Shown here one piece after another: positions 9,378-19,290 of a stretch of 64,000 bases of DNA (positions are counted from its first letter, which is position 1; each line of letters starts with the position of its first letter). The notes under the pieces were generated by a model. It was given only the letters and a program-made list of their open reading frames with translations, searched no databases and was not told the DNA's origin. The translations under genes and the position numbers were made by a program. The stretch comes from Alphaproteobacteria bacterium (lineage in GTDB: Bacteria; Pseudomonadota; Alphaproteobacteria; Micavibrionales; Micavibrionaceae), in NCBI GenBank assembly GCA_023384135.1, contig JAHDXS010000001.1, positions 901,878 to 965,877 on the forward strand, in the 5' to 3' direction.

Positions 9378-10039
9378 GACGCTCTCCTGTTTAAAATTTC
9401 CTGCGCCACGCGCACGGCGCGGACCTCAGCGGCCAGCGCCCGCGCGGCCTCCTCCGGGTCCGGCGCTTCGGAAATGGCGCGCATCACCGCCACGCCCTTC
9501 GCCCCCGCCCGGATCACCGCCCCGGCATTATCAACGGCAATCCCGCCGATCCCGACGACCGGAACGGGCGCGTTGGCGATCATCAAAGCAAATCCCTCCG
9601 GCCCCAGAACGGGCTTGCCCTTGTCGGTCTGCGTGGAGTAGATCGGCCCGGTTCCCGTATAATCGACGACGCCCCGCGCGATGGCCGCGAAATGCTCCGC
9701 CCGGAACGCCGTCAGCCCGATCACCGCCCCGGCCCCCAGCAGGGCACGGGCCTGCGCCGGGTTGTTATCGCCCTGCCCCAGATGCACGCCCGCAACCTTG
9801 GTCTCGGAAGCGATATCCGGGTAATCGTTGATCAGAAGGGGGACGCCGAAATCATCGGCCAGAGCGGCCAAGCGCAAGGCCTGCTCGAAGACTTCATCGC
9901 GGGAGGAATGTTTATTGCGAAGCTGTAAAAGCGTCGCGCCGCCCTTGAGCGCAGCCAGAACCACCGCTTCGACAGGGCGCCCGGCGCAGCAGGACGGATC
10001 GGCAACAAAATAGACAGAAAGGTCGAACGGCATGGTCAT
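9374..10039 (-). CDS. thiE: Thiamine-phosphate synthase
   Basis: Joins HMP diphosphate and the thiazole phosphate to thiamine monophosphate. TIM-barrel protein of 221 residues with the family motifs LLQLRNKHSS, LLINDYPDIA, GVHLGQGD, GTGPIYSTQTD and VVGIGGI. The start is supported by GGGAAAGG directly upstream. First gene of the thiE-thiD-thiL run. I looked for a TPP riboswitch in the short upstream gap and found no room or CUGAGA-type core, so control must come from further upstream or not be by riboswitch. Confidence 0.93.
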   Translation of the reverse strand: MTMPFDLSVYFVADPSCCAGRPVEAVVLAALKGGATLLQLRNKHSSRDEVFEQALRLAALADDFGVPLLINDYPDIASETKVAGVHLGQGDNNPAQARALLGAGAVIGLTAFRAEHFAAIARGVVDYTGTGPIYSTQTDKGKPVLGPEGFALMIANAPVPVVGIGGIAVDNAGAVIRAGAKGVAVMRAISEAPDPEEAARALAAEVRAVRVAQEILNRRAS

Positions 10040-10090
10040 AAGCCTTTCCCGACGCAGAACCTGGCGGATCGTTCCACCCGGTTATTTCGA

Positions 10091-10660
10091 TCACCGCCTC
10101 AACCAAGTGAGTTTGCGGGTCAACTCGTTATCGCGGCTGAAATATTTGTAGGCGGCGAAAACACCCAAAAGCAGGATAAACAAACCTAGAAAAAATTTAT
10201 GCCAGTAATAGCGGTAATAATCCAAAATCTCCTGATCCGTATAATATTTCGGACAGGACATACCCTCAGGATAGAGGTTATTGTCTTTGGCCCGCCATGC
10301 GCGCACGAAATACGTCGCATCGAGTTCGGTAAACATATCCTTCGTATGAACGATATCAATCGTGGTCTGCTCCAAATCTTCGCCCTTGATGATTTTTTTC
10401 ACTTCGAAGCGGGTAACCAGCAAACCAACGAAGAAAGGATCGCGCGAGAGGGGCTTGCCCTCGAAGATAATATCCATCTGCTCGATATAGTCGGTTAGCT
10501 CCTCAACGGTAGGCTTGTAGCGGGGATTGCGCCGAGGACAGCCGTAATCGTAATCCTTGGCATAGAGTACAGCCGGCAAAGCCGAAAGACACACCAAAAG
10601 CAGAGAAAAGAACAAAACCCTGCTGAAACGCCCCCGCGCTGACCTGTGAAAACCGGACAT
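10091..10660 (-). CDS. Uncharacterised membrane-anchored exported protein
   Basis: A 189-residue protein with an N-terminal Sec signal (hydrophobic residues about 15-33, ending ALPAVLYAK), a soluble domain of roughly 115 residues containing two Cys (CPRRNP and MSCPKYY), and a C-terminal membrane helix (about 157-175, FFLGLFILLLGVFAAY) followed by a basic tail. That topology puts the middle domain in the periplasm, held to the inner membrane. Function unknown. It lies between the sucA terminator and thiE, 51 bases upstream of thiE, so it may lead the thiamine unit. Confidence 0.75.
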   Translation of the reverse strand: MSGFHRSARGRFSRVLFFSLLLVCLSALPAVLYAKDYDYGCPRRNPRYKPTVEELTDYIEQMDIIFEGKPLSRDPFFVGLLVTRFEVKKIIKGEDLEQTTIDIVHTKDMFTELDATYFVRAWRAKDNNLYPEGMSCPKYYTDQEILDYYRYYWHKFFLGLFILLLGVFAAYKYFSRDNELTRKLTWLRR

Positions 10661-10730
10661 ATGCTCAAAATCTCTTAATAAACGCCGTTATAACCTTAAA
10701 ACAACGAATAAAACTATACATGTCCTTAGC

Positions 10731-10762
10731 AAAAAAAACAGCCTAAAGAAAGCTTTACTGGC
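10731..10762 (-). terminator. Rho-independent terminator after sucA
   Basis: On the minus strand GCC-AG-TAAAG, loop CTTT, CTTTA-GGC is followed by TG and a run of eight T. It lies about 75 bases downstream of the sucA stop and separates sucA from the downstream unknown gene and thiE-thiD-thiL-sucB. Confidence 0.75.
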
Positions 10763-10835
10763 CAAAAGACCACAAACAGGCGCACAAGAGGGCTTGCAGC
10801 ACCTAAAAGTAGAGGATTGAAAAGCGTGCCAGCGA

Positions 10836-13742
10836 TCAAACCGTAAGCGCTTCGTTCACCAGCTTGTTCTGCTCGGCCACGTGACGGCTGTTAAGCCCGG
10901 TTGCCGGAGCAGCCGATGCCTCGCGCCCGATATAGCGGGGCCGCGTAGATTTGTGTTTGATGCGTGAGAGCGTTTCCTCGATATACGGCTCGGCAAAGCT
11001 CCAGGCGCCCTGATTTTTCGGCTCTTCCTGACACCACACCACTTCGGCGTTTTTGAAGGGTGCGATTTCTACGCCCAGAGAGTTGATCGGGAACGGATAC
11101 ATCTGCTCAACCCTCAGGATCGTGATGTCGTCGATTTTCTTATCCCGGCGCGCCTGAAGAAGATCGAAGTAAACCTTGCCCGTGCAGAGAACCACGCGTT
11201 TGATCTTATCCGGCTTGGCCAAAGTCTCCCGGTCGTCGTCCCACAGGACGCGGTGGAACGAACTGCCTGTCGTAAACTCAGAAACCTTCGAGACCGCGAG
11301 CTTGTGCCGCAGCAGCGACTTCGGCGTCATCATCACGAGAGGCTTGCGGAAATCGCGGTGCATCTGCCGGCGCAGGACATGGAAATAGTTGGCCGGAGTC
11401 GTGCAGTTCACGATCTGCCAGTTATCCTCGGCGCAGTTTTGAAGGAACCGCTCGGGACGGGCGGAAGAATGCTCCGGCCCCTGCCCCTCATATCCGTGCG
11501 GAAGCAGCATGACAAGGCCCGACATGCGCAACCACTTGCTCTCGCCCGAACAGATGAACTGGTCAATGATCACCTGCGCCCCGTTCACGAAGTCGCCGAA
11601 CTGCGCTTCCCAGAGCACTAGCGTCTTCGGATCGGCCAGCGAATAGCCGTATTCGAACCCCAGAACCGCCATCTCCGAAAGCGGGCTGTCGTAAATCTCG
11701 CATTTCGACTGCTTGGGCCGGATATGCTTGAGCGGAATATGCTTGTTCTCGTTGCTCTGATCGTACCAGATCGCGTGGCGCTGCGAGAATGTGCCCCGCC
11801 CGACATCCTGCCCGGTCAGACGAACATCGAAACCTTCACTCAGAAGTGTTCCGAACGCCAGACCTTCCGCTGTGGCCCAATCCACGCCCTCTCCGGTCTT
11901 CAAAGCCTGACGCTTGGCTTCAAGCACACGCGCAAGCTTGGAATTAATCTCAAATCCATCAGGAACGTCCGTCAAAATTTTACCGACTTCCTGAAGACTT
12001 TTCTCAGGAACGTCGGTCGTCCCACGGCGGTCATCGCCGTGCGCGACCGTAAGACCCGTCCAAGCGCCGGCAAGAAAATCTGCGGCGTTAGGCTTGTAAT
12101 TGTTGGCCGCTTTGAAATCATCTTCCAGTTGCGCCGTAAACTCATCCACGAACGCCTGGGTCTCTGCGGCGGTCATAACCTTTTCTTCAACCAGCTGGCG
12201 CGCATAAATCGCGCGGGTGGTTTCCTGCTTGGCGATTTTCTTGTACATCAGCGGCTGCGTGAAGGCTGGCTCATCGCCCTCATTGTGGCCATAGCGGCGG
12301 TAACAGACGATATCGATTACCACATCTTTCTTGAACTCATGCCGGAACTCGGTTGCCAGGCGCGCAACATGCACGACAGCTTCAGGATCGTCTCCGTTAA
12401 CATGGAAGATCGGCGCCTCCAGCATCTTGGCGACATCGGTCGGATACGGGCCGGACCGCCCGTAATTCGGCGTGGTCGTAAACCCGATCTGGTTGTTGAT
12501 GACGATATGGATAGTCCCGCCGACGCGGTAACCCGGAAGCTCTGAGATCATAAGCGTCTCTGCCGTCACACCCTGACCTGCAAAAGCGGCATCCCCATGC
12601 AACAAAAGCGGCAGAACCTGAGAGCGCTCCTTATCGCCGCGCTGGCGCTGCTTTGCGCGGACTTTCCCGATAACGACCGGGTTGACGAATTCAAGGTGCG
12701 ACGGATTGGCGGTCAGCGACAGGTGAATGACGTTACCGTCAAAATCACGGTCACTGGAGGTGCCGAGGTGGTATTTGACGTCTCCGGACCCCAGAACATC
12801 GTCCGGAACCGAAGGATTGCCCTGAAACTCCGAGAAGATAGCGGTAAAGGGCTTGCCCATAACATTCGCAAGAACGTTGAGACGCCCGCGATGCGCCATA
12901 CCGATATTGATTTCCTTGAGGCCGAGCTGCCCGCCGCGCTTCATGATCTGCTCGATCGCAGGGATCAGCGCCTCGCCGCCATCAAGACCAAAACGCTTGG
13001 TGCCGGTGTGTTTCTTGTGCAAGAACTGCTCGAAGACTTCAGCGGCGGTCAGCCGCGCCAAAATCGCGCGTTTGCCGTTCACGGTAAAATCGGTCTTGTT
13101 GTAATGCTCGCGGTTCTCGATGCGCTCTTGAATCCACTCGCGCTCCTGAAGGTTGCCCAGATGCAGGTACTCGACGCCGATCGTGCCGCAATAAATTTGC
13201 TTCAGAGCATCCAGAATCTCGCGCAAAGTCGCGTACTCCAACCCCAGCATCCCGTTGAGGAAAATCGGGCGGTTGTAATCTTCCGAGCGGAACCCGTAAT
13301 AAGACGGATCAAACTCCGGGCTGACGGTTTTCTCCTTAAGGCCCAGCGGATCGAGATCGGCGAGCATATGCCCCCGGAAACGGTATGTACGGATCAGCAT
13401 CAGCGCCCGGATGGAGTCCAGCGCTGCCTCGCGCGACACTTGCGGACTGGCCACAGCGCCCGCCTTCTTTTCGGGCCGCGAAGCGATATTCAGGTAATCG
13501 TTCGCCGGCTGGTCGGGCACGCTGCCGAAACCGCGCAACTGCTTGACGTTTTCCTTGGGCGTCCAGCTCGCGCCGGAAAGCTCGCGCAAAAGCTCGGCCT
13601 CGTTATCATCCAGCCCCTTGAAGAAACTGCACCAGCTTTCATCCACCCGCGAAGGGTTATTCAGAAATTCGCCATACAGATGCGCGATATACTCCGCGTT
13701 CATCCCGGTCAGAAACGTCATATCCTGCTTGGGCTGTGTCAT
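10836..13742 (-). CDS. sucA: 2-oxoglutarate dehydrogenase E1 component
   Basis: Thiamine-diphosphate-dependent decarboxylase that starts the 2-oxoglutarate dehydrogenase reaction. It has the E1o N-terminal segment (FLTGMNAEYIAHLYGEF), ThDP/Mg-binding GDAAFAGQG and the active-site stretch CYRRYGHNEGDEPAFTQP, and the C-terminal transketolase-like part with VLWEAQFGDFVNGAQ and HGYEGQGPEHSSAR. From the ATG at 13742, chosen because GGGAG lies just upstream, it is 968 residues, normal for the family; the frame extends 22 codons further without a better start. It is followed by its own terminator, so the neighbouring thiamine genes are probably separate transcripts. Confidence 0.97.
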   Translation of the reverse strand: MTQPKQDMTFLTGMNAEYIAHLYGEFLNNPSRVDESWCSFFKGLDDNEAELLRELSGASWTPKENVKQLRGFGSVPDQPANDYLNIASRPEKKAGAVASPQVSREAALDSIRALMLIRTYRFRGHMLADLDPLGLKEKTVSPEFDPSYYGFRSEDYNRPIFLNGMLGLEYATLREILDALKQIYCGTIGVEYLHLGNLQEREWIQERIENREHYNKTDFTVNGKRAILARLTAAEVFEQFLHKKHTGTKRFGLDGGEALIPAIEQIMKRGGQLGLKEINIGMAHRGRLNVLANVMGKPFTAIFSEFQGNPSVPDDVLGSGDVKYHLGTSSDRDFDGNVIHLSLTANPSHLEFVNPVVIGKVRAKQRQRGDKERSQVLPLLLHGDAAFAGQGVTAETLMISELPGYRVGGTIHIVINNQIGFTTTPNYGRSGPYPTDVAKMLEAPIFHVNGDDPEAVVHVARLATEFRHEFKKDVVIDIVCYRRYGHNEGDEPAFTQPLMYKKIAKQETTRAIYARQLVEEKVMTAAETQAFVDEFTAQLEDDFKAANNYKPNAADFLAGAWTGLTVAHGDDRRGTTDVPEKSLQEVGKILTDVPDGFEINSKLARVLEAKRQALKTGEGVDWATAEGLAFGTLLSEGFDVRLTGQDVGRGTFSQRHAIWYDQSNENKHIPLKHIRPKQSKCEIYDSPLSEMAVLGFEYGYSLADPKTLVLWEAQFGDFVNGAQVIIDQFICSGESKWLRMSGLVMLLPHGYEGQGPEHSSARPERFLQNCAEDNWQIVNCTTPANYFHVLRRQMHRDFRKPLVMMTPKSLLRHKLAVSKVSEFTTGSSFHRVLWDDDRETLAKPDKIKRVVLCTGKVYFDLLQARRDKKIDDITILRVEQMYPFPINSLGVEIAPFKNAEVVWCQEEPKNQGAWSFAEPYIEETLSRIKHKSTRPRYIGREASAAPATGLNSRHVAEQNKLVNEALTV

Positions 13743-13844
13743 GTAAACTCCCGCCGTGCGTGTTAAATGAACTGTATAGGACATAGCGCACCCGGCCCCG
13801 GAGGGCAAGCCGCTTTAATAAGGAAACTCCTAGGAAACGGGCTG

Positions 13845-14381
13845 TTATTCGACCCGCGCCAAAGCCGCGCGGATGGCGGTAATAACGCTGTCCTCGGCCG
13901 CGCTGACATTCATCGGATGGTTCTTGTCGTCATTGGCGAACGACCCGACGACCTTTTCCATCACGCGCCCGAAAAAGCCTTTCTTTTCGTGCGTTTCGCC
14001 AAACTCCCCATAAGCTTGCGCCACGGCACTGGCGATCTCCAGCAACATCTTCTTGTAGGCCTTTAGCTCCGTAGCCGTCACAACGGGCTTGAGGATGCGG
14101 GCCGCCCGCTCGCACTCCGGCGCGATATTGAACGTCGCCTGCGACCACTTGCCCCACTTATCCTTGCTGCGCAAGATTTGCGCGGCAATCTCGCTGATGA
14201 ATGGGGATGCTTCGTGAAGCTTCGCGATTTGCCTGATACAGGCCTCAAGCGCCTCCATCTCCTGCTCGTCGTCCGCTTCTCCCTCCTCGTCCTCGGTATG
14301 GCTGAGACTGACTCCAACGCGGTACGGCAGGCTGATGATCAACTCGATATCTTCGGGGGAAAAGGCGGATAATTGCGACAT
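13845..14381 (-). CDS. Unknown protein, copy 2 of a tandem pair
   Basis: A 178-residue cytosolic-looking protein, unrecognised. The ATG at 14381 is chosen because GGGAGCC lies just upstream; a longer frame exists. It is a clear paralogue of the gene immediately upstream (14462-15019). Both share I-x-SLPYRVG near residue 17-25, an acidic stretch then DEQEM-x-AL, a W-x-x-WS-type segment, and (A)FK/YK-x-x-LLEI-x-x-x-VA-x-A in the C-terminal half. The pair sits between sucCD and sucA on the same strand, an unusual place. Confidence 0.75.
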   Translation of the reverse strand: MSQLSAFSPEDIELIISLPYRVGVSLSHTEDEEGEADDEQEMEALEACIRQIAKLHEASPFISEIAAQILRSKDKWGKWSQATFNIAPECERAARILKPVVTATELKAYKKMLLEIASAVAQAYGEFGETHEKKGFFGRVMEKVVGSFANDDKNHPMNVSAAEDSVITAIRAALARVE

Positions 14382-14461
14382 AGATAAAGGCTCCCGCATG
14401 TTATGGTTTAAAAAAATGGCGGCGACGATCGGACATAGCCCGGGTCCCGGCCCCAAAAAAA

Positions 14462-15019
14462 TCAAATGTAGGTCATGTTCAGCGCACCGGCAATCGACCG
14501 CAGGGCCTGACGCTCGTGCTGGCTGATATTCAGAAACTGGTCCCAGCTCTTGACGGGGATTTTCTTCTGCGCCGCCAGTTTCAGATCTTTCTTATAATCC
14601 AGATACAGCTTCCACCGGGCCAACAACCCCAGATTTTCCTGCTCCCGGAACGCCATCGCGACGGACTCCCCGATCTCAAGCAGATGCTGCTTAAACGCGC
14701 TGACCTCTTTGAAATCCACGATTTCGGAAAGAAGGTCGATCGCCAGATGGCAATCCTGCTCCACCGTATCCAGCTTGCCCGACCACTCGGGCCACTTCGC
14801 ACGGTTGGAGATGGTTTCGCTGATGATGTATTGAACGGTTTCCGAACCGAAAACCTCCTGCGCATAGCCGCTCAGAAGACTGGCCAGCGCCCGCATTTCC
14901 TGTTCGTCGGAATCCGATCCGCCCGTATCGTCGCTCTGACTCACGCGCAACCCCACCCGGTACGGCAGGCTTACGATCATTTCCCGGTTATCGGGCGCCA
15001 GTTGATCAAGAAAATTCAT
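14462..15019 (-). CDS. Unknown protein, copy 1 of a tandem pair
   Basis: A 185-residue protein paralogous to its downstream neighbour (13845-14381), with the shared motifs IVSLPYRVG, SDEQEMRAL, RAKWPEWS and AFKQHLLEIGESVAMAF. The ATG at 15019 is preceded by AAGGA at a suitable distance; the frame itself runs 73 codons further upstream, but that part reads as non-coding. It has an extra basic C-terminal tail of about 35 residues not found in the other copy. No transmembrane segment or known domain seen. Function unknown. Confidence 0.72.
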   Translation of the reverse strand: MNFLDQLAPDNREMIVSLPYRVGLRVSQSDDTGGSDSDEQEMRALASLLSGYAQEVFGSETVQYIISETISNRAKWPEWSGKLDTVEQDCHLAIDLLSEIVDFKEVSAFKQHLLEIGESVAMAFREQENLGLLARWKLYLDYKKDLKLAAQKKIPVKSWDQFLNISQHERQALRSIAGALNMTYI

Positions 15020-15250
15020 GACGCTAAGACATCCTTGGGTTATCCATTCGATCGGAAACAGAATACACTGAATTTCCCGCAGATACAAAACAGTTTTTGC
15101 AGGGGCATACGGGCCGGAGAACCTAGAAATCCGCAGCTTTTCAAGCTTTTTTGCCACCCCGTATAAGCCGCGCCCGCCAAGCGAAGGCTTGTGAGGCGCG
15201 CCCCCATGCCATAAAATCCGGAAATCCCTAACGCACACAAAGGCCCGACG

Positions 15251-16168
15251 ATGAGAAAATCCGTCCTGTACCTGACCTTGTTTTTTCTGACCTTGGCCCC
15301 ATTCAAGATAGCTTTGGGATGTATTGATAACTATGAAGGGTCACCAAAACGTTTTTGGTCCTTCCATGACGAGCTGAAATTGATCCAAAAATCAATCGCC
15401 ACAACACCGGCCCAACTATACGAAGAACACTATAAGGACATAGAAACGAGCGAAGATTTATTTCCAGAAAAAGCAAAATTAGCGATGCAAGAGTTGCTTA
15501 CAGGCGATGCCCAAAAAGCAGTGCCTATGTTTCTGGATTTTGAAAAATCAAACCCCGAATACGCATCTGCCGCAAGCCTTGGAACGGCCTACGAGCTGAG
15601 CGGCGACAATCAAAACGCACTGAAATGGATAAAAGAGGGCCTGAAAAGAAATCCTGAATCACATCACAGAACGGAATGGCTTCACGTCCTGATTCTGGAA
15701 GCCAAAATAAATTTGGAGAAAAATCCTGATTATTACGCAGACAAACGTGTTTTAGAACTGGCGGACACGCTGCCGGAAAAAGAAAGCGATGTTTTCGTGA
15801 CCTATAACGGGCAAAACTTCAATAGGCTTCAGGTGGAGGCTGCCCTTGCATACCAACTGTTTGAACGAACGGTTTTCGTAAAACCTAAAGACGTGATAGT
15901 AGCCGACTTGCTGTTTAGCCTCTCAAAAATCAACGCACTCAATGACGATTTTGAAACCGCCTTCGGCTTCCTTGATCTCTCGAAACAATACGGCTTTAAG
16001 GACGAACAGCTTTGGCAGAAAACATTCTCCGACTATGAAAACCGAAAATTCACCAAAGAAATCCTTGCACCCCGCGCAAAAATCGGCTTCGGCGTTTTTC
16101 TGATCGCCTTCATCGCCCTCTGGATCTGGAGAGACCGCAAAAAGTCCAAAAAAGCCGCAGCCTCTTAA
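15251..16168 (+). CDS. Secreted/anchored TPR-like protein
   Basis: A 305-residue protein with an N-terminal signal peptide (hydrophobic residues 5-22, ending IALG before Cys24), helical repeats in the middle that look like TPR units (ASLGTAYELSGDNQNALKWI; FETAFGFLDLSKQYG), and a C-terminal membrane helix (about 277-293, FGVFLIAFIALWIW) followed by a basic tail. The repeat domain would lie in the periplasm and be held at the inner membrane. It is on the plus strand inside the otherwise minus-strand TCA region and is less GC-rich than its neighbours. Function unknown. Confidence 0.75.
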   Translation: MRKSVLYLTLFFLTLAPFKIALGCIDNYEGSPKRFWSFHDELKLIQKSIATTPAQLYEEHYKDIETSEDLFPEKAKLAMQELLTGDAQKAVPMFLDFEKSNPEYASAASLGTAYELSGDNQNALKWIKEGLKRNPESHHRTEWLHVLILEAKINLEKNPDYYADKRVLELADTLPEKESDVFVTYNGQNFNRLQVEAALAYQLFERTVFVKPKDVIVADLLFSLSKINALNDDFETAFGFLDLSKQYGFKDEQLWQKTFSDYENRKFTKEILAPRAKIGFGVFLIAFIALWIWRDRKKSKKAAAS

Positions 16169-16203
16169 GCCGCCATCGCCTCCGCGACCACAGGGCTGTC
16201 CGC

Positions 16204-17175
16204 CTACCGCACGGCGTGGCGTTCAAAAAAATCGAGCAGCGGCGCGTTATAACGATCCAGCCAGAAATGATTGACGAGGCGGCGCCAACCGCCTTCAAGA
16301 ACAAACCGCCCGTCCTCCTCAAAGCCGTGCGCCAGCAACTGCGACCTCACCCGCTCGTTGCAGGAAAAATCGTTTATGCCGTCCTGACGGTGGTGAAACA
16401 ATTTGAAAATTGGCTTTTTCGATGACGCAGGCTGCGGCCACGGCGCTTCGTTTTTATATCCGGTCGAAGCATCACAGGAATTGCGTTTGAGAATCTCCCG
16501 CCCCGTATCGTTGTCATACCCCGCGCCGTGAACGGTCTTGCGCCCGCCCGGTTTGGGGGTGCAGTCACGCTGCCAGCCATAGGGATCGCCGTTGGAAATC
16601 GGCGCAAACGCCGTCACCAGATCGGGCATCTCCGTCGCCGCCCGCACAGACATATACCCGCCAGAGGACACCCCCGTCAGAAACACGGAGGGCGAACCGC
16701 CCCGCCCCCGCCGCGCCGGAATATGCGTGGTGATAATCTCCCAGATAAAAGGCAAATCGACGTTCGGTCGATCTCGCACCTCATCGTCCCACACTTTGCC
16801 GCACAAGCGCCCCTCGCGGTCGGTGATCTGGTCAGTGGAATTGAGGATAAAAACGCCAAAGCCCCGTTGCAACGCCTGCTCGGCAAAACTGACCTGCGGA
16901 GCAATCAACTTATGCGAAGAAGCACAGAAATTATGATGAAATCCGCCGCCGCCATGCATGACGACAATCGCGCCGTTGACCCATGCGCCCTGCGGCCCCT
17001 TCCAGAAAAATTCGCGCGGGTGACCGGCAACCTTGAGACGGACCAGTTCCCAGCCGCTCGCGGCGCAAGCCTCATAAGGATCTTCAGAGTTGCCGCTCGA
17101 AGGTTTCGATGCAGCCAGAGCCGGAGCGCAAAAACACACCACACACAGCAACAGGACTACGAGGCAACCCCTCAA
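16204..17175 (-). CDS. Secreted alpha/beta hydrolase (PHB depolymerase / esterase type)
   Basis: The catalytic core shows an oxyanion-type HGGGGFHHN segment, the nucleophile elbow GVSSGG (Ser170 counted from the TTG at 17175) and a late H-F/W segment (VNHFWLD) that can supply the His. This is the layout of secreted esterases related to polyhydroxybutyrate depolymerase. A signal peptide (VVLLLCVVCFCAPALA) begins immediately after a TTG at 17175, six bases downstream of the sucD stop, so I place the start there. The longer frame reading back into sucD lacks sense as protein. It is probably cotranscribed with sucCD. Substrate unknown. Confidence 0.75.
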   Translation of the reverse strand: MRGCLVVLLLCVVCFCAPALAASKPSSGNSEDPYEACAASGWELVRLKVAGHPREFFWKGPQGAWVNGAIVVMHGGGGFHHNFCASSHKLIAPQVSFAEQALQRGFGVFILNSTDQITDREGRLCGKVWDDEVRDRPNVDLPFIWEIITTHIPARRGRGGSPSVFLTGVSSGGYMSVRAATEMPDLVTAFAPISNGDPYGWQRDCTPKPGGRKTVHGAGYDNDTGREILKRNSCDASTGYKNEAPWPQPASSKKPIFKLFHHRQDGINDFSCNERVRSQLLAHGFEEDGRFVLEGGWRRLVNHFWLDRYNAPLLDFFERHAVR

Positions 17176-17180
17176 CGCAA

Positions 17181-18056
17181 TCAGGCCGCCATCGCCTTCA
17201 CGACCGCGTCGCCCAGGCCAGCGGGGCTGTTCGACACCACGAACCCGGCGGCGCGCATCGCGTCCATCTTCGCAATGGCGGTGTCGTCCGCACCGGAGAT
17301 AATCGCCCCGGCATGGCCCATGCGCTTGCCCGGAGGGGCGGTCGCCCCGGCGATAAATCCGGCAATCGGCTTTTTGGTCTTGAGCGACTTGTAAAATTCG
17401 CACGCCTCAAGCTCCGCCGTCCCGCCGATCTCGCCGATCATCAGGATCGCTTCGGTCTCCGGGTCCTTCATGAACATCTCGATGCAATCGATGAAATTCG
17501 TGCCGTTGACCGGGTCGCCCCCGATACCGATGCAGGTGCTCTGGCCAAGGCCCACGGCCCCCGTCTGCGCGACCGCTTCATACGTCAGCGTGCCGGAGCG
17601 CGAAACGATGCCCACCTTGCCGCGCTTGTGGATGTGGCCGGGCATGATGCCGATCTTGCACTCGCCGGGCGTAATCACGCCGGGGCAGTTCGGCCCGATC
17701 AGGCGGGTCTTGGAACCCGTCAGCGCGCGCTTGACCTTCACCATGTCGAGAACCGGAATCCCCTCGGTGATACAGATCGCCAGTTCGATCTCCGCGTCGA
17801 TGGCCTCAAGAATGGCGTCCGCCGCGAACGGAGGCGGAACGTAGATGACCGAGGCGTTGCAGCCCGTCTTCTCTTTCGCCTCGCCGACTGTGTTATAAAC
17901 CGGCAGCCCCAGATGCGTGGTTCCGCCCTTGCCCGGCGTCACGCCGCCGACCATTTTTGTGCCGTAAGCAATGGCCTGCTCGGAATGGAACGTCCCCTGC
18001 GCGCCGGTGAAGCCCTGACAGATGACTTTTGTGTCTTTATTGACGAGTACTGACAT
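17181..18056 (-). CDS. sucD: Succinyl-CoA synthetase alpha subunit
   Basis: With SucC converts succinyl-CoA to succinate while making ATP or GTP. It has the CoA-binding N-terminal domain ([19 protein letters not shown]), the [20 protein letters not shown] segment and the phosphorylated His248 in [10 protein letters not shown]. Length (291) is standard. It starts 28 bases after the sucC stop, so sucC-sucD form one unit, continued six bases later by the secreted hydrolase. sucA is 3.4 kb further downstream rather than adjacent. Confidence 0.98.
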   Translation of the reverse strand: MSVLVNKDTKVICQGFTGAQGTFHSEQAIAYGTKMVGGVTPGKGGTTHLGLPVYNTVGEAKEKTGCNASVIYVPPPFAADAILEAIDAEIELAICITEGIPVLDMVKVKRALTGSKTRLIGPNCPGVITPGECKIGIMPGHIHKRGKVGIVSRSGTLTYEAVAQTGAVGLGQSTCIGIGGDPVNGTNFIDCIEMFMKDPETEAILMIGEIGGTAELEACEFYKSLKTKKPIAGFIAGATAPPGKRMGHAGAIISGADDTAIAKMDAMRAAGFVVSNSPAGLGDAVVKAMAA

Positions 18057-18084
18057 TATAATTCTCCAGATGTTCTAAACCGTA

Positions 18085-19290
18085 TTAAGCCGCAGCCTGC
18101 TGCGCCTTCTTCGTCGCTTCGACAACCTTCTTCGCGGCGTCGTCCAGATTATCCGCCGAGATAATCGGCAAACCGGATTTCGCCATCAATTCCTTGCCCT
18201 TATCGACATTCGTGCCTTCAAGCCGCACGACGAGGGGAACCTTGAGGTCCACCTCTTTCGCCGCCGCGATCACGCCCTGGGCGATCACGTCGCACTTCAT
18301 GATGCCGCCGAAGATATTGACCAGAATGCCCTTAACGTTCGGGTCCGACAGAATGATCTTGAACGCCGTCGTCACGCGCTGCTCCGTCGCACCGCCGCCG
18401 ACATCCAGAAAGTTCGCAGGCTCGCCGCCATGCAGCTTGATGATGTCCATGGTGGACATCGCAAGGCCCGCGCCGTTGACCATGCAGCCGATATTCCCGT
18501 CCAGACGCACGTAAGACAGCTCGTTATCCGCCGCGATCTTCTCGTTCGCGTCTTCCTCGCTCTCGTCGCGCATCGCAAAGACTTCTTTTTGACGGTACAG
18601 CGCGTTCGCGTCGAAATTCATCTTCGCGTCCAGCGCCATGACCTCGTCCCCGACCAGAATCATCGGGTTGATCTCGACGATCGAGGCGTCCAGCTCGATG
18701 AACGCCTTATAAAGATTGCTAAAAAACTTCGTCGCCGATTTGACTTGGGCGTCCTTGAGCCCCAGCCCGAACGCCAGCTTGCGGGCGTGAAACCCGGAAA
18801 ACCCGGAAACCGGGTCGATCGCGACCTTGAAAATCTTTTCGGGGGTGTTGTGCGCCACCTCCTCGATATCCATGCCGCCCTCGGTCGAAACCATAAAGGT
18901 CACGCGGCTGGTCGCCCGGTCCAGAACGACCGAGCAGTAATATTCCTTTTCGATGTCCACGCCATCCGTGATGTAAAGGCGCTGGACCTCTTTACCTTCC
19001 GGCCCGGTCTGCTTGGTCACCAGAACCTGCCCCAGCATGGCTTCGGCGGCTGCCTTGACCTCTTCGACGGTTTTGCAGAGACGAACACCGCCCTTGCCCG
19101 TCGGGTTGTTCTTGAACTTCCCGGCCCCGCGCCCGCCCGCATGAATCTGGGCCTTGACGACAAAAAGCGGCCCCGGCAGGGATTGGGCGGCCTTGACGGC
19201 CTCCTCGACGGTCATCGCGGGAATGCCGTGCGGAACGGCGACGCCGTACTTCTTCAACAGCTCCTTGGCCTGATATTCATGGATATTCAT
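18085..19290 (-). CDS. sucC: Succinyl-CoA synthetase beta subunit
   Basis: Nucleotide-binding, ATP-grasp subunit of succinyl-CoA synthetase. It begins [17 protein letters not shown] as usual and contains the ATP-grasp core ([17 protein letters not shown]) and the CoA-ligase domain with [18 protein letters not shown] and [10 protein letters not shown]. The ATG at 19290 is preceded by CGGAG at nine bases. At 401 residues it is slightly longer than the E. coli protein. It heads the sucCD unit, and its promoter must lie in the 337-base gap shared with the divergent 19628 gene. Confidence 0.98.
   Translation of the reverse strand: MNIHEYQAKELLKKYGVAVPHGIPAMTVEEAVKAAQSLPGPLFVVKAQIHAGGRGAGKFKNNPTGKGGVRLCKTVEEVKAAAEAMLGQVLVTKQTGPEGKEVQRLYITDGVDIEKEYYCSVVLDRATSRVTFMVSTEGGMDIEEVAHNTPEKIFKVAIDPVSGFSGFHARKLAFGLGLKDAQVKSATKFFSNLYKAFIELDASIVEINPMILVGDEVMALDAKMNFDANALYRQKEVFAMRDESEEDANEKIAADNELSYVRLDGNIGCMVNGAGLAMSTMDIIKLHGGEPANFLDVGGGATEQRVTTAFKIILSDPNVKGILVNIFGGIMKCDVIAQGVIAAAKEVDLKVPLVVRLEGTNVDKGKELMAKSGLPIISADNLDDAAKKVVEATKKAQQAAA

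Noticed and set aside
10040..10090. Possible TPP riboswitch ahead of thiE
   Set aside because: The gap is only about 50 bases and lacks the conserved CUGAGA and ACCUGA-type cores.
12597..13766. Long plus-strand frame opposite sucA
   Set aside because: Shadow of the conserved sucA 5' half.
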